A stretch of DNA of 64,000 bases, from the NCBI RefSeq assembly GCF_021173085.1, contig NZ_CP076413.1, positions 744,001 to 808,000 of the forward strand, written 5' to 3'. The notes beneath the pieces are model-generated. The model was given only the letters and a program-made list of their open reading frames with translations, did not search any database and was not told the origin of the DNA. The translations under genes and the position numbers were made by a program. This DNA is from Ralstonia wenshanensis. GTDB taxonomy: Bacteria; Pseudomonadota; Gammaproteobacteria; Burkholderiales; Burkholderiaceae. This document shows, one piece after another, positions 1 to 9,202 of the stretch (the first letter of the stretch is position 1; each line of letters starts with the position of its first letter).

Positions 1-263
1 ATGGGATCGAACGGTTCAGCGGCCGATGCGCTTTCACGCGGGATACCGGGCAGCACGTCGACCATGCCGGCCTGTTGCAGCCCCACGAGCAGTTCGTCCA
101 GATCGGGCCAGTCGCTCAGCAGCTGATGCAGTTGCCCGACGGTACGGGCACCGTCGATGAGGATGAGCAGATGGCGCTGGCGCATCTGCATATCGTGGCG
201 GCGCTCGGCCAAGGCTTCACGGCCGTCCTCCGTTTTGACCAGGACGTTCGACGTTGCAAGCAT
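1..263 (-). CDS. Unknown protein, 3' part cut off by the window edge
   Basis: An open frame of 87 codons runs leftwards from an ATG at 263 to the edge with no stop. A good ribosome binding site (GGGGAG) precedes the ATG. The N-terminus reads MLATSNVLVKTEDG and continues with a basic stretch and the segment LLILIDGARTVGQL. That segment resembles the short helical start of several beta-proteobacterial hypothetical proteins, but I cannot name a family. The gene lies 129 bp behind the acetoacetyl-CoA synthetase gene on the same strand and could be co-transcribed with it. The reading is supported by the clean start and unbroken frame; function is unknown. Confidence 0.6.
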   Translation of the reverse strand, partial: MLATSNVLVKTEDGREALAERRHDMQMRQRHLLILIDGARTVGQLHQLLSDWPDLDELLVGLQQAGMVDVLPGIPRESASAAEPFDP

Positions 264-392
264 GGTGACTCCCCGTTAAGCAGCCCGCCCGGCATCTTGA
301 TGTGCCGGTGCAAGCTGTACGTTAGTCATCACATCCGTGCCTTGCCATCGTTCGATTGGCGGAGATTGTGAAACGAGGGGCCAACGATTGGT

Positions 393-2447
393 CTAGCTCC
401 GCCACGACTCCAGTGCCGGCGCGGCTTCGCCCTGCGCGCTACTTTGCCGAACCAGCGACCCGGCGTAGCTCGCATACCACGCCAGCACGTCCGGATTGGC
501 CATCGCGTCTGGGTTGGCGATGCGCTCGACCGGTGCGCCAAGCAGCAGTTTCTTGATGGGTACCTCCATTTTCTTGCCCGAGAGCGTGCGCGGCACACCG
601 GGCGCCTGCACAACCACGTTGGGCACATGCCGGGCCGATAGCCCTGCCTTGATGCGCGCGTTGATCGTGCTGCGCAGCGTGTCGTCGAGCGTCGCACCCT
701 CGCGCAGCACGACGAACAGCGGCATGAACGATTCCCGGCCGAGGAATTCCAGATCGACGACGAGGCTGTCGAGCACTTCCGGCAGATCCTCCACCACGCG
801 GTACAGCTCCGCCGTGCCCATGCGGATGCCATGGCGGTTGATCGTGGCGTCCGACCGGCCGTAGATAATGGCGCCGCCGCGCGGGGTGATCTTGATCCAG
901 TCGCCATGACGCCACTGGCCCGGGTACATGTCGAAGTAGCTGTCGCGGTAGCGGCTGCCATCGGTGTCGCCCCAGAAGAAGAGCGGCATCGATGGGATGG
1001 GTGCCGTGCAGACCAGTTCGCCCACTGCGTCGATGAGCGGCTGGCCGGCCTCGTCGAGCGCTTCCACGCGCGAACCGAGGTTGCGGCATTGCATCTCGCC
1101 CGCATAGACGGGCAGCGTGGCGACGCCGCCCACGAAGCAGCCGGCAAAGTCGGTGCCGCCGGAAATCGGGTTGAGCCAGACGTCGGCTTTGACGTGGCGG
1201 TAGATCCAGTCGTACGCCTCGGCCGAGAGCGGCGAACCGGTCGAGCCGACCGCACGCAGTTTCGACAGGTCGAAATCGCGACCGGGCTCGATGCCGGCCT
1301 TCAGGCAATTGGCGAAGAACGCCGCCCCGGCGCCAAAGAACGTCACGCCCGCATCCTGCGCAAAGCGCCACAGCGTATTGAGATCGGGCGTACCGGGATT
1401 GCCGTCGTAGATGGCGAGCGTGACGCCGCCAAGCAGGCCGCTGGCCTGCGAATTCCACATGACCCAGCCGGTGCTGCTGTACCAGTGGTAAACGTCGTCG
1501 GGACCCAGGTCGAGATGCAGCGCGCCCATCATCGTCTGCACCAGCAGCAGGCCGCCGTGGCCGTGCACGATGGGCTTGGGCATGCCGGTGGTGCCGGACG
1601 AATAGAGAATCCACAGCGGGTGGTCTGCAGCAACTGGCGTGACGACGAGCGGCACATCGTTGGCCGTGAGGTCGCGCCAGTCACGGGCCTCCGGGAAGCG
1701 TGCGCGGTTGATCTCGCCCAGCAACTGCGGCACGAGGACAAGGTGTTCGACCGAGGGCAGCGCGGCAACCATCTCGGCGACCACGTCGGCGCGGTCGAAA
1801 GCGCGCCCGCCGTAGTGATAGCCGTCCACCGCGATCAGCACCTTGGGCTCGATCTGTCGGAAGCGGTCCGTGACGGCCACCTGGCCCATGTCGGGCGCGC
1901 AGACGGACCAGATGGCACCGACGCTGGCTGTGGCGAGAAACGCCACGATCGCGTCCGGCGTGTTCGACAGATAGGCGGCAACGCGGTCGCCCGGCACCAC
2001 ACCCATCTTGCGCAGTGCATCGGCTAGCGATGCGACCCGGCGGCGCAGTTCGCGCCACGATAGGTCGGCCAGCGGCTTGGTCTCGCTGGCGTAGCGGATG
2101 GCGGTGCGGTCGGGGCTGCCGCCTTCCTCCACATGACGCATGACCTGATCGACGTAATTGAGCTTTGCGCCAACCAGCCATTGCGCGCCCGGCATGGTGC
2201 GGTCGCCCAGCATTTGCGTGAAGGGCGTCGAGGCGCGCAGGTCGAGATAATCCCAGACGGACGTCCAGAACGCCTCCAGCTCGGTGGTGGACCACTCCCA
2301 CAGTTGCGCGTAGCCCTCGGGCGTGGTGGCCGAGAAGCGCAGGCCGCGTTCGCGCGCGAGCCAGTCGAGGTAGTGGGTCAGGCGCGAGCGCGCGATGAAG
2401 TCCGCCGATGGCGTCCACAGCAGGGCGCCTTCCTGGATGGTGCTCAT
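393..2447 (-). CDS. aacS: Acetoacetyl-CoA synthetase
   Basis: Cytosolic acyl-adenylate-forming ligase that activates acetoacetate to acetoacetyl-CoA using ATP, feeding ketone bodies or polyhydroxybutyrate breakdown products into acetyl-CoA. The 684-residue protein has the family's full length. Visible motifs are the AMP-binding P-loop ILYSSGTTGMPKPIVHG and the C-terminal catalytic lysine region RTLSGKKMEVP. The N-terminal ACAS_N part (WEWSTTELEAFW) separates it from short-chain acetyl-CoA synthetases. I chose the ATG at 2447 because GGAGGAG stands just upstream; an in-frame start at 2471 lacks such a site. It lies 80 bp downstream of gabD on the same strand, so the two are probably one transcript. 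Acetoacetyl- rather than propionyl-CoA synthetase is inferred from overall length and motifs. Confidence 0.9.
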   Translation of the reverse strand: MSTIQEGALLWTPSADFIARSRLTHYLDWLARERGLRFSATTPEGYAQLWEWSTTELEAFWTSVWDYLDLRASTPFTQMLGDRTMPGAQWLVGAKLNYVDQVMRHVEEGGSPDRTAIRYASETKPLADLSWRELRRRVASLADALRKMGVVPGDRVAAYLSNTPDAIVAFLATASVGAIWSVCAPDMGQVAVTDRFRQIEPKVLIAVDGYHYGGRAFDRADVVAEMVAALPSVEHLVLVPQLLGEINRARFPEARDWRDLTANDVPLVVTPVAADHPLWILYSSGTTGMPKPIVHGHGGLLLVQTMMGALHLDLGPDDVYHWYSSTGWVMWNSQASGLLGGVTLAIYDGNPGTPDLNTLWRFAQDAGVTFFGAGAAFFANCLKAGIEPGRDFDLSKLRAVGSTGSPLSAEAYDWIYRHVKADVWLNPISGGTDFAGCFVGGVATLPVYAGEMQCRNLGSRVEALDEAGQPLIDAVGELVCTAPIPSMPLFFWGDTDGSRYRDSYFDMYPGQWRHGDWIKITPRGGAIIYGRSDATINRHGIRMGTAELYRVVEDLPEVLDSLVVDLEFLGRESFMPLFVVLREGATLDDTLRSTINARIKAGLSARHVPNVVVQAPGVPRTLSGKKMEVPIKKLLLGAPVERIANPDAMANPDVLAWYASYAGSLVRQSSAQGEAAPALESWRS

Positions 2448-2527
2448 GTGTCTCCTCCGCCGGTCAGGCAAGGGGGAAGGCCGCCCGCTCTATCGATGTG
2501 GCAGGTCGGCCGGTAGGGGATAACGGT

Positions 2528-4039
2528 TCAGATGCCGCCCATGCACAGATACTTGAGTTCGAGGTACTCGTCGATGCCGTAGACCGAACCTTCGCGGCCC
2601 AGCCCCGATTGCTTGATGCCGCCAAACGGCGCCACCTCGTTCGAAATGAGCCCCGTGTTGATGCCGACCATGCCGTACTCGAGCTGCTCGGCCACGCGCC
2701 AGATGCGGCCGATGTCGCGGCTGAAGAAGTACGAGGCCAGGCCAAATTCTGTGTCGTTGGCCAGGCGCACGACTTCCGCCTCGTCCTGGAACTTGAAGAT
2801 GGCGGAGACGGGGCCGAAGGTTTCTTCGCGCGCGATCAGCATGTCGGGCGTGGCATCGGCCAGCACCGTGGGCTCGACGAAACGCTGCGAGCCGAAGCCC
2901 TGCATCAGCTTACCGCCGGCGGTCAGGCGCGCGCCTTTCTGCGTCGCGTCGTCAATGTGGCGCTGCACTTTCTCCACGGCCTGGTCGTCGATCAGCGGGC
3001 CTTGCACCACGCCAGATTCGAAACCGTTTCCAACCTTGATGCCGCGCACCTTGGCCGAGAGCTTCTCGACAAACGCGTCGTACACCGAGGCATGCACGTA
3101 GAAGCGGTTCGTACACACGCAGGTCTGGCCCGCGTTGCGGTATTTCGACTGCACTGCGCCTTCCACGGCGGCATCGATGTCGGCGTCGTCGAACACGATA
3201 AACGGCGCATGGCCGCCCAACTCCAGCGCTACCTTCTTCACCGTCGGCGAGCACTGCTGCATCAGGATGCGGCCCACCGGCGTCGAGCCCGTGAACGACA
3301 GATGCCGCACGATCGGCGATTCGCACAGGGCCTTGCCGATGGCGATCGAGCGATCCGCGTCACCCGTCACGACGTTGACCACGCCCTTCGGAATGCCCGC
3401 GCGGTGCGCCAGTTCAGCCATTGCCAGAGCGGACAGAGGTGTCTGTTCGGCCGGCTTGATGACGATGGTGCAGCCTGCCGCCATGGCTGGCGCCACCTTG
3501 CGGGTGATCATCGCCAACGGGAAGTTCCACGGCGTGATGGACGCGCACACGCCCACCGGCTGCTTGAGCACGACCATGCGCTTGTCGCGCCAGGTGCTGG
3601 CCATCACGTCGCCGGAGACGCGCTTGGCCTCTTCGGCAAACCATTCGATGAACGACGCGCCATAGACGATTTCGCCCTTGGCTTCGGCCAGCGGCTTGCC
3701 TTGTTCGGCGGTCATCAGCGCGGCGAGGTCGTCGGCATTGGCGATCAGCAGATCGAACCAGCGGCGCATCAGGCCGGCGCGCTCCTTGCCTGTCAGCTCG
3801 CGCCACGCGGGCCACGCCGCATTGGCTGCGTCGATGGCGCGCAGTGTTTCTGCGTGGCCGAGATTGGCGACGTCGGTCAGGTGTGCGTTGGTGGCAGGGT
3901 CGTAGACGGGGAAAGTCGTGCCGTCTGCTGCGTCGGTCCATGCGCCGTCCACGTAGGACTGCGTTTTGACGAGCGTGCGGTCTTTGATGCGCTCCAGCGC
4001 GTTGGCGGCGGTGCGGGAAGAGTCGAGTGCTTCGGCCAT
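2528..4039 (-). CDS. gabD: NAD(P)-dependent succinate-semialdehyde dehydrogenase
   Basis: Oxidises succinate semialdehyde (or a similar short semialdehyde such as glutarate semialdehyde) to the acid, the last step of 4-aminobutyrate catabolism. The 503-residue aldehyde dehydrogenase shows the cofactor region ITPWNFPLAMITRKVAPA, the general-base glutamate in ELGGHAPF and the nucleophilic cysteine in NAGQTC at about residue 307. The start at 4039 has CGGAGA upstream. It is the first gene of a probable gabD-aacS unit, and a 14-bp palindrome (4120-4133) lies 80 bp before its start. No GABA aminotransferase or GABA permease is next to it, so the physiological substrate is open; the family assignment is firm. 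Confidence 0.9.
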   Translation of the reverse strand: MAEALDSSRTAANALERIKDRTLVKTQSYVDGAWTDAADGTTFPVYDPATNAHLTDVANLGHAETLRAIDAANAAWPAWRELTGKERAGLMRRWFDLLIANADDLAALMTAEQGKPLAEAKGEIVYGASFIEWFAEEAKRVSGDVMASTWRDKRMVVLKQPVGVCASITPWNFPLAMITRKVAPAMAAGCTIVIKPAEQTPLSALAMAELAHRAGIPKGVVNVVTGDADRSIAIGKALCESPIVRHLSFTGSTPVGRILMQQCSPTVKKVALELGGHAPFIVFDDADIDAAVEGAVQSKYRNAGQTCVCTNRFYVHASVYDAFVEKLSAKVRGIKVGNGFESGVVQGPLIDDQAVEKVQRHIDDATQKGARLTAGGKLMQGFGSQRFVEPTVLADATPDMLIAREETFGPVSAIFKFQDEAEVVRLANDTEFGLASYFFSRDIGRIWRVAEQLEYGMVGINTGLISNEVAPFGGIKQSGLGREGSVYGIDEYLELKYLCMGGI

Positions 4040-4119
4040 GGCGGTCTCCGAAAAGGAAGCAGGCAGACCGGAAGGCCTGCCTTTTAGATGCAGCAGTCGC
4101 TTAACTCGCTAAGAATAAC

Positions 4120-4133
4120 CGAACGATCGTTCG
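4120..4133. promoter_or_regulatory. Perfect 14-bp palindrome, probable repressor operator upstream of gabD
   Basis: CGAACGATCGTTCG is a perfect palindrome in the 123-bp gap between ubiD and gabD. Alternating CG-rich half-sites of this kind are typical operators of TetR-family repressors, but no TetR gene is present in the window. Regulation of gabD-aacS is inferred from position only. Confidence 0.55.
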
Positions 4134-4162
4134 CTCGCAGACTGGGCCGCCAGGCCTTGTGG

Positions 4163-5674
4163 TTATTGGAAGAGCGTGTCCCACATGGTGTCGACACGGG
4201 CCTTGACGGCGGCATCCATGACGATGGGTTGGCCCCATTCGCGGGTGGTTTCGCCCGGCCATTTGTTGGTGGCATCGATCCCCATCTTGGAGCCCAGGCC
4301 AGACACGGGCGACGCAAAGTCCAGATAGTCGATCGGCGTGTTTTCCACCATGACCGTGTCGCGCGCCGGGTCCACGCGGGTCGTGATCGCCCAGATCACT
4401 TCCTTCCAGTCGCGCAGATTCACATCGTCGTCCACCACCACGATGAACTTCGTATACATGAACTGCCGCAGGAAGCTCCACACGCCGAACATCACGCGTT
4501 TGGCGTGGCCGGCGTATTGCTTCTTCATGCTGACCAGCGCCATGCGGTAGCTGCAGCCCTCGGGCGGCAGATAGAAATCGGCGATCTCCGGAAACTGCTT
4601 CTGCAGCAGCGGCACGAACACTTCGTTGAGCGCCACGCCGAGCACGGCGGGTTCATCGGGCGGCTTGCCTGTATACGTGGAGTGATAGATCGGGTCGCGG
4701 CGCATCGTGATGCGCTCGACCGTGAACACCGGGAACCAGTCCTGCTCGTTGTAATAGCCGGTGTGATCGCCGAAGGGGCCTTCGAGAGCGTGCTGATAGC
4801 CGCTCGGGTGCGTCGGGTCCGGCTGGATGTGGCCCTCGAGGATGATTTCTGCGCTGGCCGGCACTTGCAATTGTGCTTGCGCGAGCGAAGGCGTGAGGCA
4901 TGTCCCAAGCTCAGTCCGGCTGCCGCGCAGCAGCCCCGCAAACTGATACTCAGATAACGTATCCGGCACCGGCGTCACTGCGCCGAGAATCGTGGCCGGG
5001 TCGGCACCCAGCGCCACCGCAATCGGAAACGGCTGACCCGGATTCGCGATGGCGTGCTCGCGGAAATCCAGCGCGCCGCCCCGGTGCGCCAGCCAACGCA
5101 TGATGAGCTGGTTGCGACTGATGACCTGCTGCCGGTAGATGCCGAGGTTCTGCCGCTTCTTGTGCGGCCCGCGCGTGATGACCAGCCCCCATGTGACAAG
5201 CGGCGCCGCATCGCCGGGCCAGCACGTCTGTACGGGAATGCGCGAGAGGTCGACGTCATTCCCTTCCCACACGATCTCCTGGCACGCTGGCGACGACACC
5301 TTGCGGGGCGCCATGTCCCACACGGCCTTGGCCATTGTCCACAGCTTGCCGGCTTCACGCAGACCGCGCGGCGGTTCGGGCTCTTTCAACGCAGAGAGGA
5401 GCCGGCCCACGTCACGCAGTTCATCAAGCGACTCCGCGCCCATGCCCAGCGCCACGCGGCGCGTGGTGCCAAACAAGTTAGCCAGCACCGGTATGTCGTA
5501 CTTCTGTGCGCCGTCTACCGGCTGCTCAAAAACTACCGCCGGGCCTTCGGAACGCAGCAGGCGGTCACAGACTTCGGTCATTTCCAGGCGCGGTGACACC
5601 GGCTGGCGCACGCGGCGCAGTTCGCCCGTGCGCTCAAGCTGGGCGAGAAAGTCACGTAAGTCCCTGTATTGCAT
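4163..5674 (-). CDS. ubiD: 4-hydroxy-3-polyprenylbenzoate decarboxylase UbiD
   Basis: Prenylated-FMN-dependent decarboxylase that removes the carboxyl group from 3-polyprenyl-4-hydroxybenzoate in ubiquinone synthesis. The 503 residues match UbiD in length and carry the family's conserved stretches [36 protein letters not shown] and [14 protein letters not shown] (flavin and metal site region). The N-terminus [19 protein letters not shown] is the standard UbiD start, so the ATG at 5674 is taken although no strong Shine-Dalgarno sequence is visible. It is followed by gabD on the same strand after 123 bp. The prenyltransferase UbiX partner is not in the window. Confidence 0.95.
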   Translation of the reverse strand: MQYRDLRDFLAQLERTGELRRVRQPVSPRLEMTEVCDRLLRSEGPAVVFEQPVDGAQKYDIPVLANLFGTTRRVALGMGAESLDELRDVGRLLSALKEPEPPRGLREAGKLWTMAKAVWDMAPRKVSSPACQEIVWEGNDVDLSRIPVQTCWPGDAAPLVTWGLVITRGPHKKRQNLGIYRQQVISRNQLIMRWLAHRGGALDFREHAIANPGQPFPIAVALGADPATILGAVTPVPDTLSEYQFAGLLRGSRTELGTCLTPSLAQAQLQVPASAEIILEGHIQPDPTHPSGYQHALEGPFGDHTGYYNEQDWFPVFTVERITMRRDPIYHSTYTGKPPDEPAVLGVALNEVFVPLLQKQFPEIADFYLPPEGCSYRMALVSMKKQYAGHAKRVMFGVWSFLRQFMYTKFIVVVDDDVNLRDWKEVIWAITTRVDPARDTVMVENTPIDYLDFASPVSGLGSKMGIDATNKWPGETTREWGQPIVMDAAVKARVDTMWDTLFQ

Positions 5675-5896
5675 GGAGATTTTGTAACCAAAGGTAAGGT
5701 GGATCGCCTGTCACGCGGAGGGGCTGGCCCCCCAAATGGTCGTCGGGGCGACATTTTTTTGGTGTAGGCGGGGTGGCCGCGATTGTACGGCCAAAACCGC
5801 GCGACCCCCTGATGACAGAACGCATCGCAGGTCAGCTAGTCCCAACAATGCGGGTCAAGTCATAACTTTTGGATATAAAAACGTACTTCTTTATGA

Positions 5897-5925
5897 TTGA
5901 CTTGGAATAACGCGCTTCCTACAAT
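5897..5925 (+). promoter_or_regulatory. Sigma-70 promoter for the transglycosylase leader
   Basis: TTGACT at 5897-5902 and TACAAT at 5920-5925 are separated by exactly 17 bases, each one mismatch from consensus. Transcription would start near 5932, giving a leader of about 280 nt before the ATG at 6213. Confidence 0.7.
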
Positions 5926-6070
5926 CCAAACCGATCTGGTAATTGTTGCAACGCAACATGTTTTCGGCTAATGCCATCGCCCAACTCTCCAACGTATGAG
6001 CGGCGACACCAGAACACATCAGCATCGCTGCGGGACGTGACCTCCCCAAGGACACGGCCCGCATTTCTCT

Positions 6071-6089
6071 GGGCACTAGGGGAGTGCCC
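6071..6089 (+). other. Inverted repeat in the transglycosylase leader
   Basis: GGGCACT and AGTGCCC form a 7-bp stem around a 5-base loop. No T-tract follows, so it is not an ordinary terminator. It lies midway in the predicted leader. Confidence 0.4.
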
Positions 6090-6212
6090 CCAACAGATGC
6101 CGGCTGACTGCAACAGCGCGGCATCCTTACTAAAAACCGTTGCGATTCGAAACGCACGGCGCCATGCAAAAGAAAGGCGTCTACCGGATCTGCGCAGCGG
6201 ACGGAGGTAAGT

Positions 6213-7400
6213 ATGAACGGTTGGAAAACCCTTCATTCTTCCGGGATCGGATCGGCGCTGCAACGCCGGCTCGTCGCCCCGGTTGGCCGCCGCCTCGCGC
6301 GTGCAGGTCAAGTTGCGCTGCCTCGTAAGCTGCGCATGGAGTTGAACGCAGGGGGCGCTGCCGCGTCCCGCAATGAGTTGCATCCTGGCGTGCTGCTGGT
6401 GTTCCGCAGCGGGCATGTCGTGCTCAATAGCATCGGCTTGCTGGCTGTGGTTGCTGCAGTCGCACTCTCACTCAATAGCGAGTGGCGTGCCGCGGTCGCT
6501 CAACGCGTGCTGCATTTCACACCGGGTGTCGACACAAGTGTTGCCTCGGCCAATCCGTCACCCGCGGTTGCGGCTGGCGTGCAGCCGGTCGCCTTTGCGC
6601 CCACTGCACCGTCCGCCGGTACCGGGGCTGTCCAGGCTGTGGCCCCTGCTACGGCCCAGGGCGGCACGGTCGCGGCTGCCGGTTGGGACGCGCTCTCGAA
6701 GGTGCCGTCCGTGGCCGAGTTGGCTGCGCAGATTCCGAACACGCAAGTCGTCCGCGACGCGCGTGAGTCGGCAACCGCCGGTACCCCGCGAGAGCAGGCT
6801 GCGGTGGCGGAATACATTGCCCGCAAGTACCGCGTGGCAGCCACGGCCACTGGCCAGTTGGTGAAGGCGGCCTATCAGACCGGCAAGGAAGTCGGCCTGG
6901 ATCCGCTGCTCATCCTGGGCGTGATGGCGATCGAGTCCAGCTTTAACCCGTTCGCCGAAAGCGGTATGGGTGCGCAGGGCCTGATGCAGGTCATGACCAA
7001 GGTCCACCAGGACAAGTACGAGGTGATGGGCGGCGTCGGTGCCGCGCTCAATCCGTACGCCAACATCAAGGTCGGTGCGCTGGTGCTGAAGGATTGCATC
7101 GCGCGTGCAGGATCGATTGAAGGCGGCCTGAAGCTGTATGTCGGTGCGGTCACGCAAGGCGACGGCGGCTACGGCGGCAAGGTGTTGCAAGAGCGTTCGC
7201 GCCTGCGCATGGTGGCTACCGGCCACCGTTCGCCGATGACGGCGGCGTCGGAGCGGGAACCGGTGAAACCGGTCGCGACGGCAACGCCCGTGACGCAAGC
7301 CGATGCGAAGACGCAAGCCGCCAAGGCGGCCGACAAGCAACCGGCTACAGGTCAGCAGGAAGAGGCGCGTCTGGACGACAAGTCCCAAGGCCAGGCCTGA
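6213..7400 (+). CDS. Membrane-anchored lytic transglycosylase
   Basis: Probably cleaves peptidoglycan glycan strands between MurNAc and GlcNAc in the periplasm. The 395-residue protein has a basic N-terminal cytoplasmic part, one hydrophobic segment at about residues 64-86, an Ala/Thr/Pro-rich linker, and an SLT domain at about 215-345. The catalytic glutamate is in AIESSFNP (E241), followed by the typical GAQGLMQVM. The C-terminus is a low-complexity Ala/Lys/Gln tail. GGAGG lies 4-8 bases before the ATG at 6213. The gene is monocistronic, ended by the terminator at 7430-7454. The unusual feature is the extended cytoplasmic head before the membrane segment; an alternative later start would remove it, but the ribosome binding site favours 6213. 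Confidence 0.85.
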   Translation: MNGWKTLHSSGIGSALQRRLVAPVGRRLARAGQVALPRKLRMELNAGGAAASRNELHPGVLLVFRSGHVVLNSIGLLAVVAAVALSLNSEWRAAVAQRVLHFTPGVDTSVASANPSPAVAAGVQPVAFAPTAPSAGTGAVQAVAPATAQGGTVAAAGWDALSKVPSVAELAAQIPNTQVVRDARESATAGTPREQAAVAEYIARKYRVAATATGQLVKAAYQTGKEVGLDPLLILGVMAIESSFNPFAESGMGAQGLMQVMTKVHQDKYEVMGGVGAALNPYANIKVGALVLKDCIARAGSIEGGLKLYVGAVTQGDGGYGGKVLQERSRLRMVATGHRSPMTAASEREPVKPVATATPVTQADAKTQAAKAADKQPATGQQEEARLDDKSQGQA

Positions 7401-7429
7401 TCACTTGCTTGGCTGCCCTATATAAAAAA

Positions 7430-7454
7430 GGCCGTCCTTCGGGACGGCCTTTTT
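7430..7454. terminator. Bidirectional Rho-independent terminator
   Basis: An 8-bp stem GGCCGTCC/GGACGGCC with a TTCG tetraloop is flanked by an A-run on the left and TTTTT on the right. It sits between the convergent transglycosylase and aminotransferase genes and can serve both. Confidence 0.9.
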
Positions 7455-7479
7455 GCTTGGACGAGGCGCGAAGATCGTT

Positions 7480-8664
7480 TTACCGGCCGAACAGCTTGGC
7501 CAACCTTTCGACCGCTTCTTCCAGATGCCCCATCGACGTAGCGTAAGACAGTCGGATATAGTGCTGCGCCGTGTGCGGGCCAAAATCCAACCCTGGCACC
7601 AGCACCACGCCTGCGTCATGCAGCATCGACTGGGTGAGGGCATCGGCATCGCCTGCATGCGGATGATTCACGCCGCGGCAATCGGCGTAAACATAAAACG
7701 CCCCGTCCGGCTTGACCGGTACCTTGAAGCCAATTGATTCCAGCGCCGGCACGATGAAATCGCGGCGGCGACGGAATTCGGCCTTGCGCGCTTCGTAGAT
7801 GGCCAACGCGTCCGGCTCAAAGCATGCGAGCGCCGCGTACTGTGCCACCGCCGACGCGCAAATGAACAGGTTCTGAGCGACCTTCTCGAACTCGGGCACC
7901 AGTTCGGCGGGCGCCACCAGCCAGCCAAGTCGCCAGCCGGTCATGTTGAAATACTTGGAAAAGCTGTTGATCGTGACGACATCGTCGCCGAACGACAGTG
8001 CTGAGACCGGTGCCTGGTCGTACGAGAGGCCTTGGTAGATCTCGTCGACGATGGAAAATCCGCCTCGCGCGCGTACCGTCTGCACGATACGCTGCAGCTC
8101 GTCCGGCAGGATCGACGTGCCGGTCGGGTTGGATGGAGAGGCCAGCAACACGCCCTGCGTGCGTTCCCCCCAATGTGTCTCGACCTGTGCGGCCGTCAAC
8201 TGGAAACGCTCTTCCGGCCCCGACGGTACTAGCTTCGCCTCGCCATTGAAGGCAGCCACGAAGTGACGGTTGCACGGATAACTCGGATCGGGCATCAGGA
8301 CTTCGCCGCCAACCTCCACCAGCACCGCACACGCCAGCAGCAACGCCGCCGACGCGCCCGCCGTGACGATAATGCGCTCGGGGGCGATGTCGAGGCCGTA
8401 AACGGTGTGGTAGTAGCGGGCGATTGCCTGGCGCAGCGGGCGAATGCCCAAGGCCCCGGTGTACTGCGTGACGCCGCGTCGCATGGCGTCGGTCGCGGCT
8501 TGCACGACGGGCTCGGCGGCGGTGAAGTCCGGCTCGCCGATGCCCATGTGGATGATGCTGCGTCCCGCCAGTTCCAGCTCGCGGGCCTGCTTGGCCAGCT
8601 CCATCACGTGAAAGGCGCGGATATTGGCCAGCCGGGCGGCTGTCTGCAGGCGGTGGGCGTCCAT
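7480..8664 (-). CDS. Pyridoxal-phosphate aminotransferase, class I/II (AspC-like)
   Basis: Fold-type I aminotransferase of 394 residues. The internal aldimine lysine is in SFSKYFNMTGWR (K237). The PLP-phosphate and substrate carboxylate motifs (GIGEPDF near the N-terminus, SNPTGT, YIRLSYA near the C-terminus) are present. The sequence type is that annotated as aspartate or broad-specificity aminotransferase in Ralstonia; the true amino donor cannot be read from sequence. It follows nusB by 43 bp on the same strand and may be the distal gene of the rib-nusB transcript. The start at 8664 (MDAHRLQTAARLANIRAF) is the first ATG of the frame. Confidence 0.85.
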   Translation of the reverse strand: MDAHRLQTAARLANIRAFHVMELAKQARELELAGRSIIHMGIGEPDFTAAEPVVQAATDAMRRGVTQYTGALGIRPLRQAIARYYHTVYGLDIAPERIIVTAGASAALLLACAVLVEVGGEVLMPDPSYPCNRHFVAAFNGEAKLVPSGPEERFQLTAAQVETHWGERTQGVLLASPSNPTGTSILPDELQRIVQTVRARGGFSIVDEIYQGLSYDQAPVSALSFGDDVVTINSFSKYFNMTGWRLGWLVAPAELVPEFEKVAQNLFICASAVAQYAALACFEPDALAIYEARKAEFRRRRDFIVPALESIGFKVPVKPDGAFYVYADCRGVNHPHAGDADALTQSMLHDAGVVLVPGLDFGPHTAQHYIRLSYATSMGHLEEAVERLAKLFGR

Positions 8665-8707
8665 CTTGAAGCGAAGCGAAAAGGTAAAGCGAAGAGCAGA
8701 CGCCGGA

Positions 8708-9175
8708 TTACCGGCGGGCAGCGACCTCGACAGCGCGCACTTGCGCAGCCAGCTTGTCCAGCACGCCGTTGACGTACTTGTAGCCTTCCACGCCGCCGAA
8801 GGTCTTGGTCAGTTCAACCGCCTCGTTGATCACGACCTTGTACGGGATGTCAACGCAGTGCACCAGCTCGTACGCGCCGACCAGCAGGGCGGCACGTTCG
8901 ACTGGTGACAGCTCGGCAACCGGGCGATCCAGGTACGGTGTGAATGCCTCGGTCAGCGTGGTCTCTTCGCGGATGGCACCGTGCAGCAGCGCATCGAAGT
9001 GCGCGCGGTCGGCCTTGTTGAAGCCTTGCGCGTCCTGCAGATGCGCCTCGACCACACCCGGGTCGTTGCGATTGAGCAGCCATTGATACAGACCTTGCAG
9101 CGCCAGTTCGCGCGCACGGCGGCGCGCGCTCTTGGCGGGCGCCTTGGCCTTGGCTTGGGAATTGTCTTGCGTCAT
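8708..9175 (-). CDS. nusB: Transcription antitermination factor NusB
   Basis: All-helical RNA-binding protein that joins NusE, NusG and NusA on boxA RNA to prevent premature termination of rRNA transcription. The 155-residue protein contains the signature [16 protein letters not shown] and the C-terminal [20 protein letters not shown]. It has a basic Lys/Ala N-terminal extension of about 17 residues, usual in beta-proteobacteria. It follows ribH by 27 bp; ribH-nusB coupling is very common. Confidence 0.97.
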   Translation of the reverse strand: MTQDNSQAKAKAPAKSARRRARELALQGLYQWLLNRNDPGVVEAHLQDAQGFNKADRAHFDALLHGAIREETTLTEAFTPYLDRPVAELSPVERAALLVGAYELVHCVDIPYKVVINEAVELTKTFGGVEGYKYVNGVLDKLAAQVRAVEVAARR

Positions 9176-9202
9176 GGGAAAAGCCTTTGCGCGAGGAAGC
9201 GC

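Larger units (their letters stand above)
5675..6212. other. Long intergenic region and leader of the transglycosylase gene
   Basis: This 538-bp stretch separates divergent ubiD and the lytic transglycosylase gene. It is locally AT-richer than its surroundings around 5860-5930. It contains a near-consensus sigma-70 promoter facing right (5897-5925) and a 7-bp hairpin (6071-6089). Short open frames in it lack credible ribosome binding sites and family resemblance, so I read it as promoter plus an untranslated leader of about 280 nt. Confidence 0.5.

Noticed and set aside
831..2027. Long plus-strand open frame of 398 codons opposite acetoacetyl-CoA synthetase
   Set aside because: It lies fully antisense to a clear gene and has the His/Arg/Ala/Gln-rich composition of a shadow frame in GC-rich DNA.
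5971..6210. Possible small gene of 79 codons before the transglycosylase gene
   Set aside because: No Shine-Dalgarno sequence, Arg/Pro-rich random composition, and the region is better explained as an untranslated leader.
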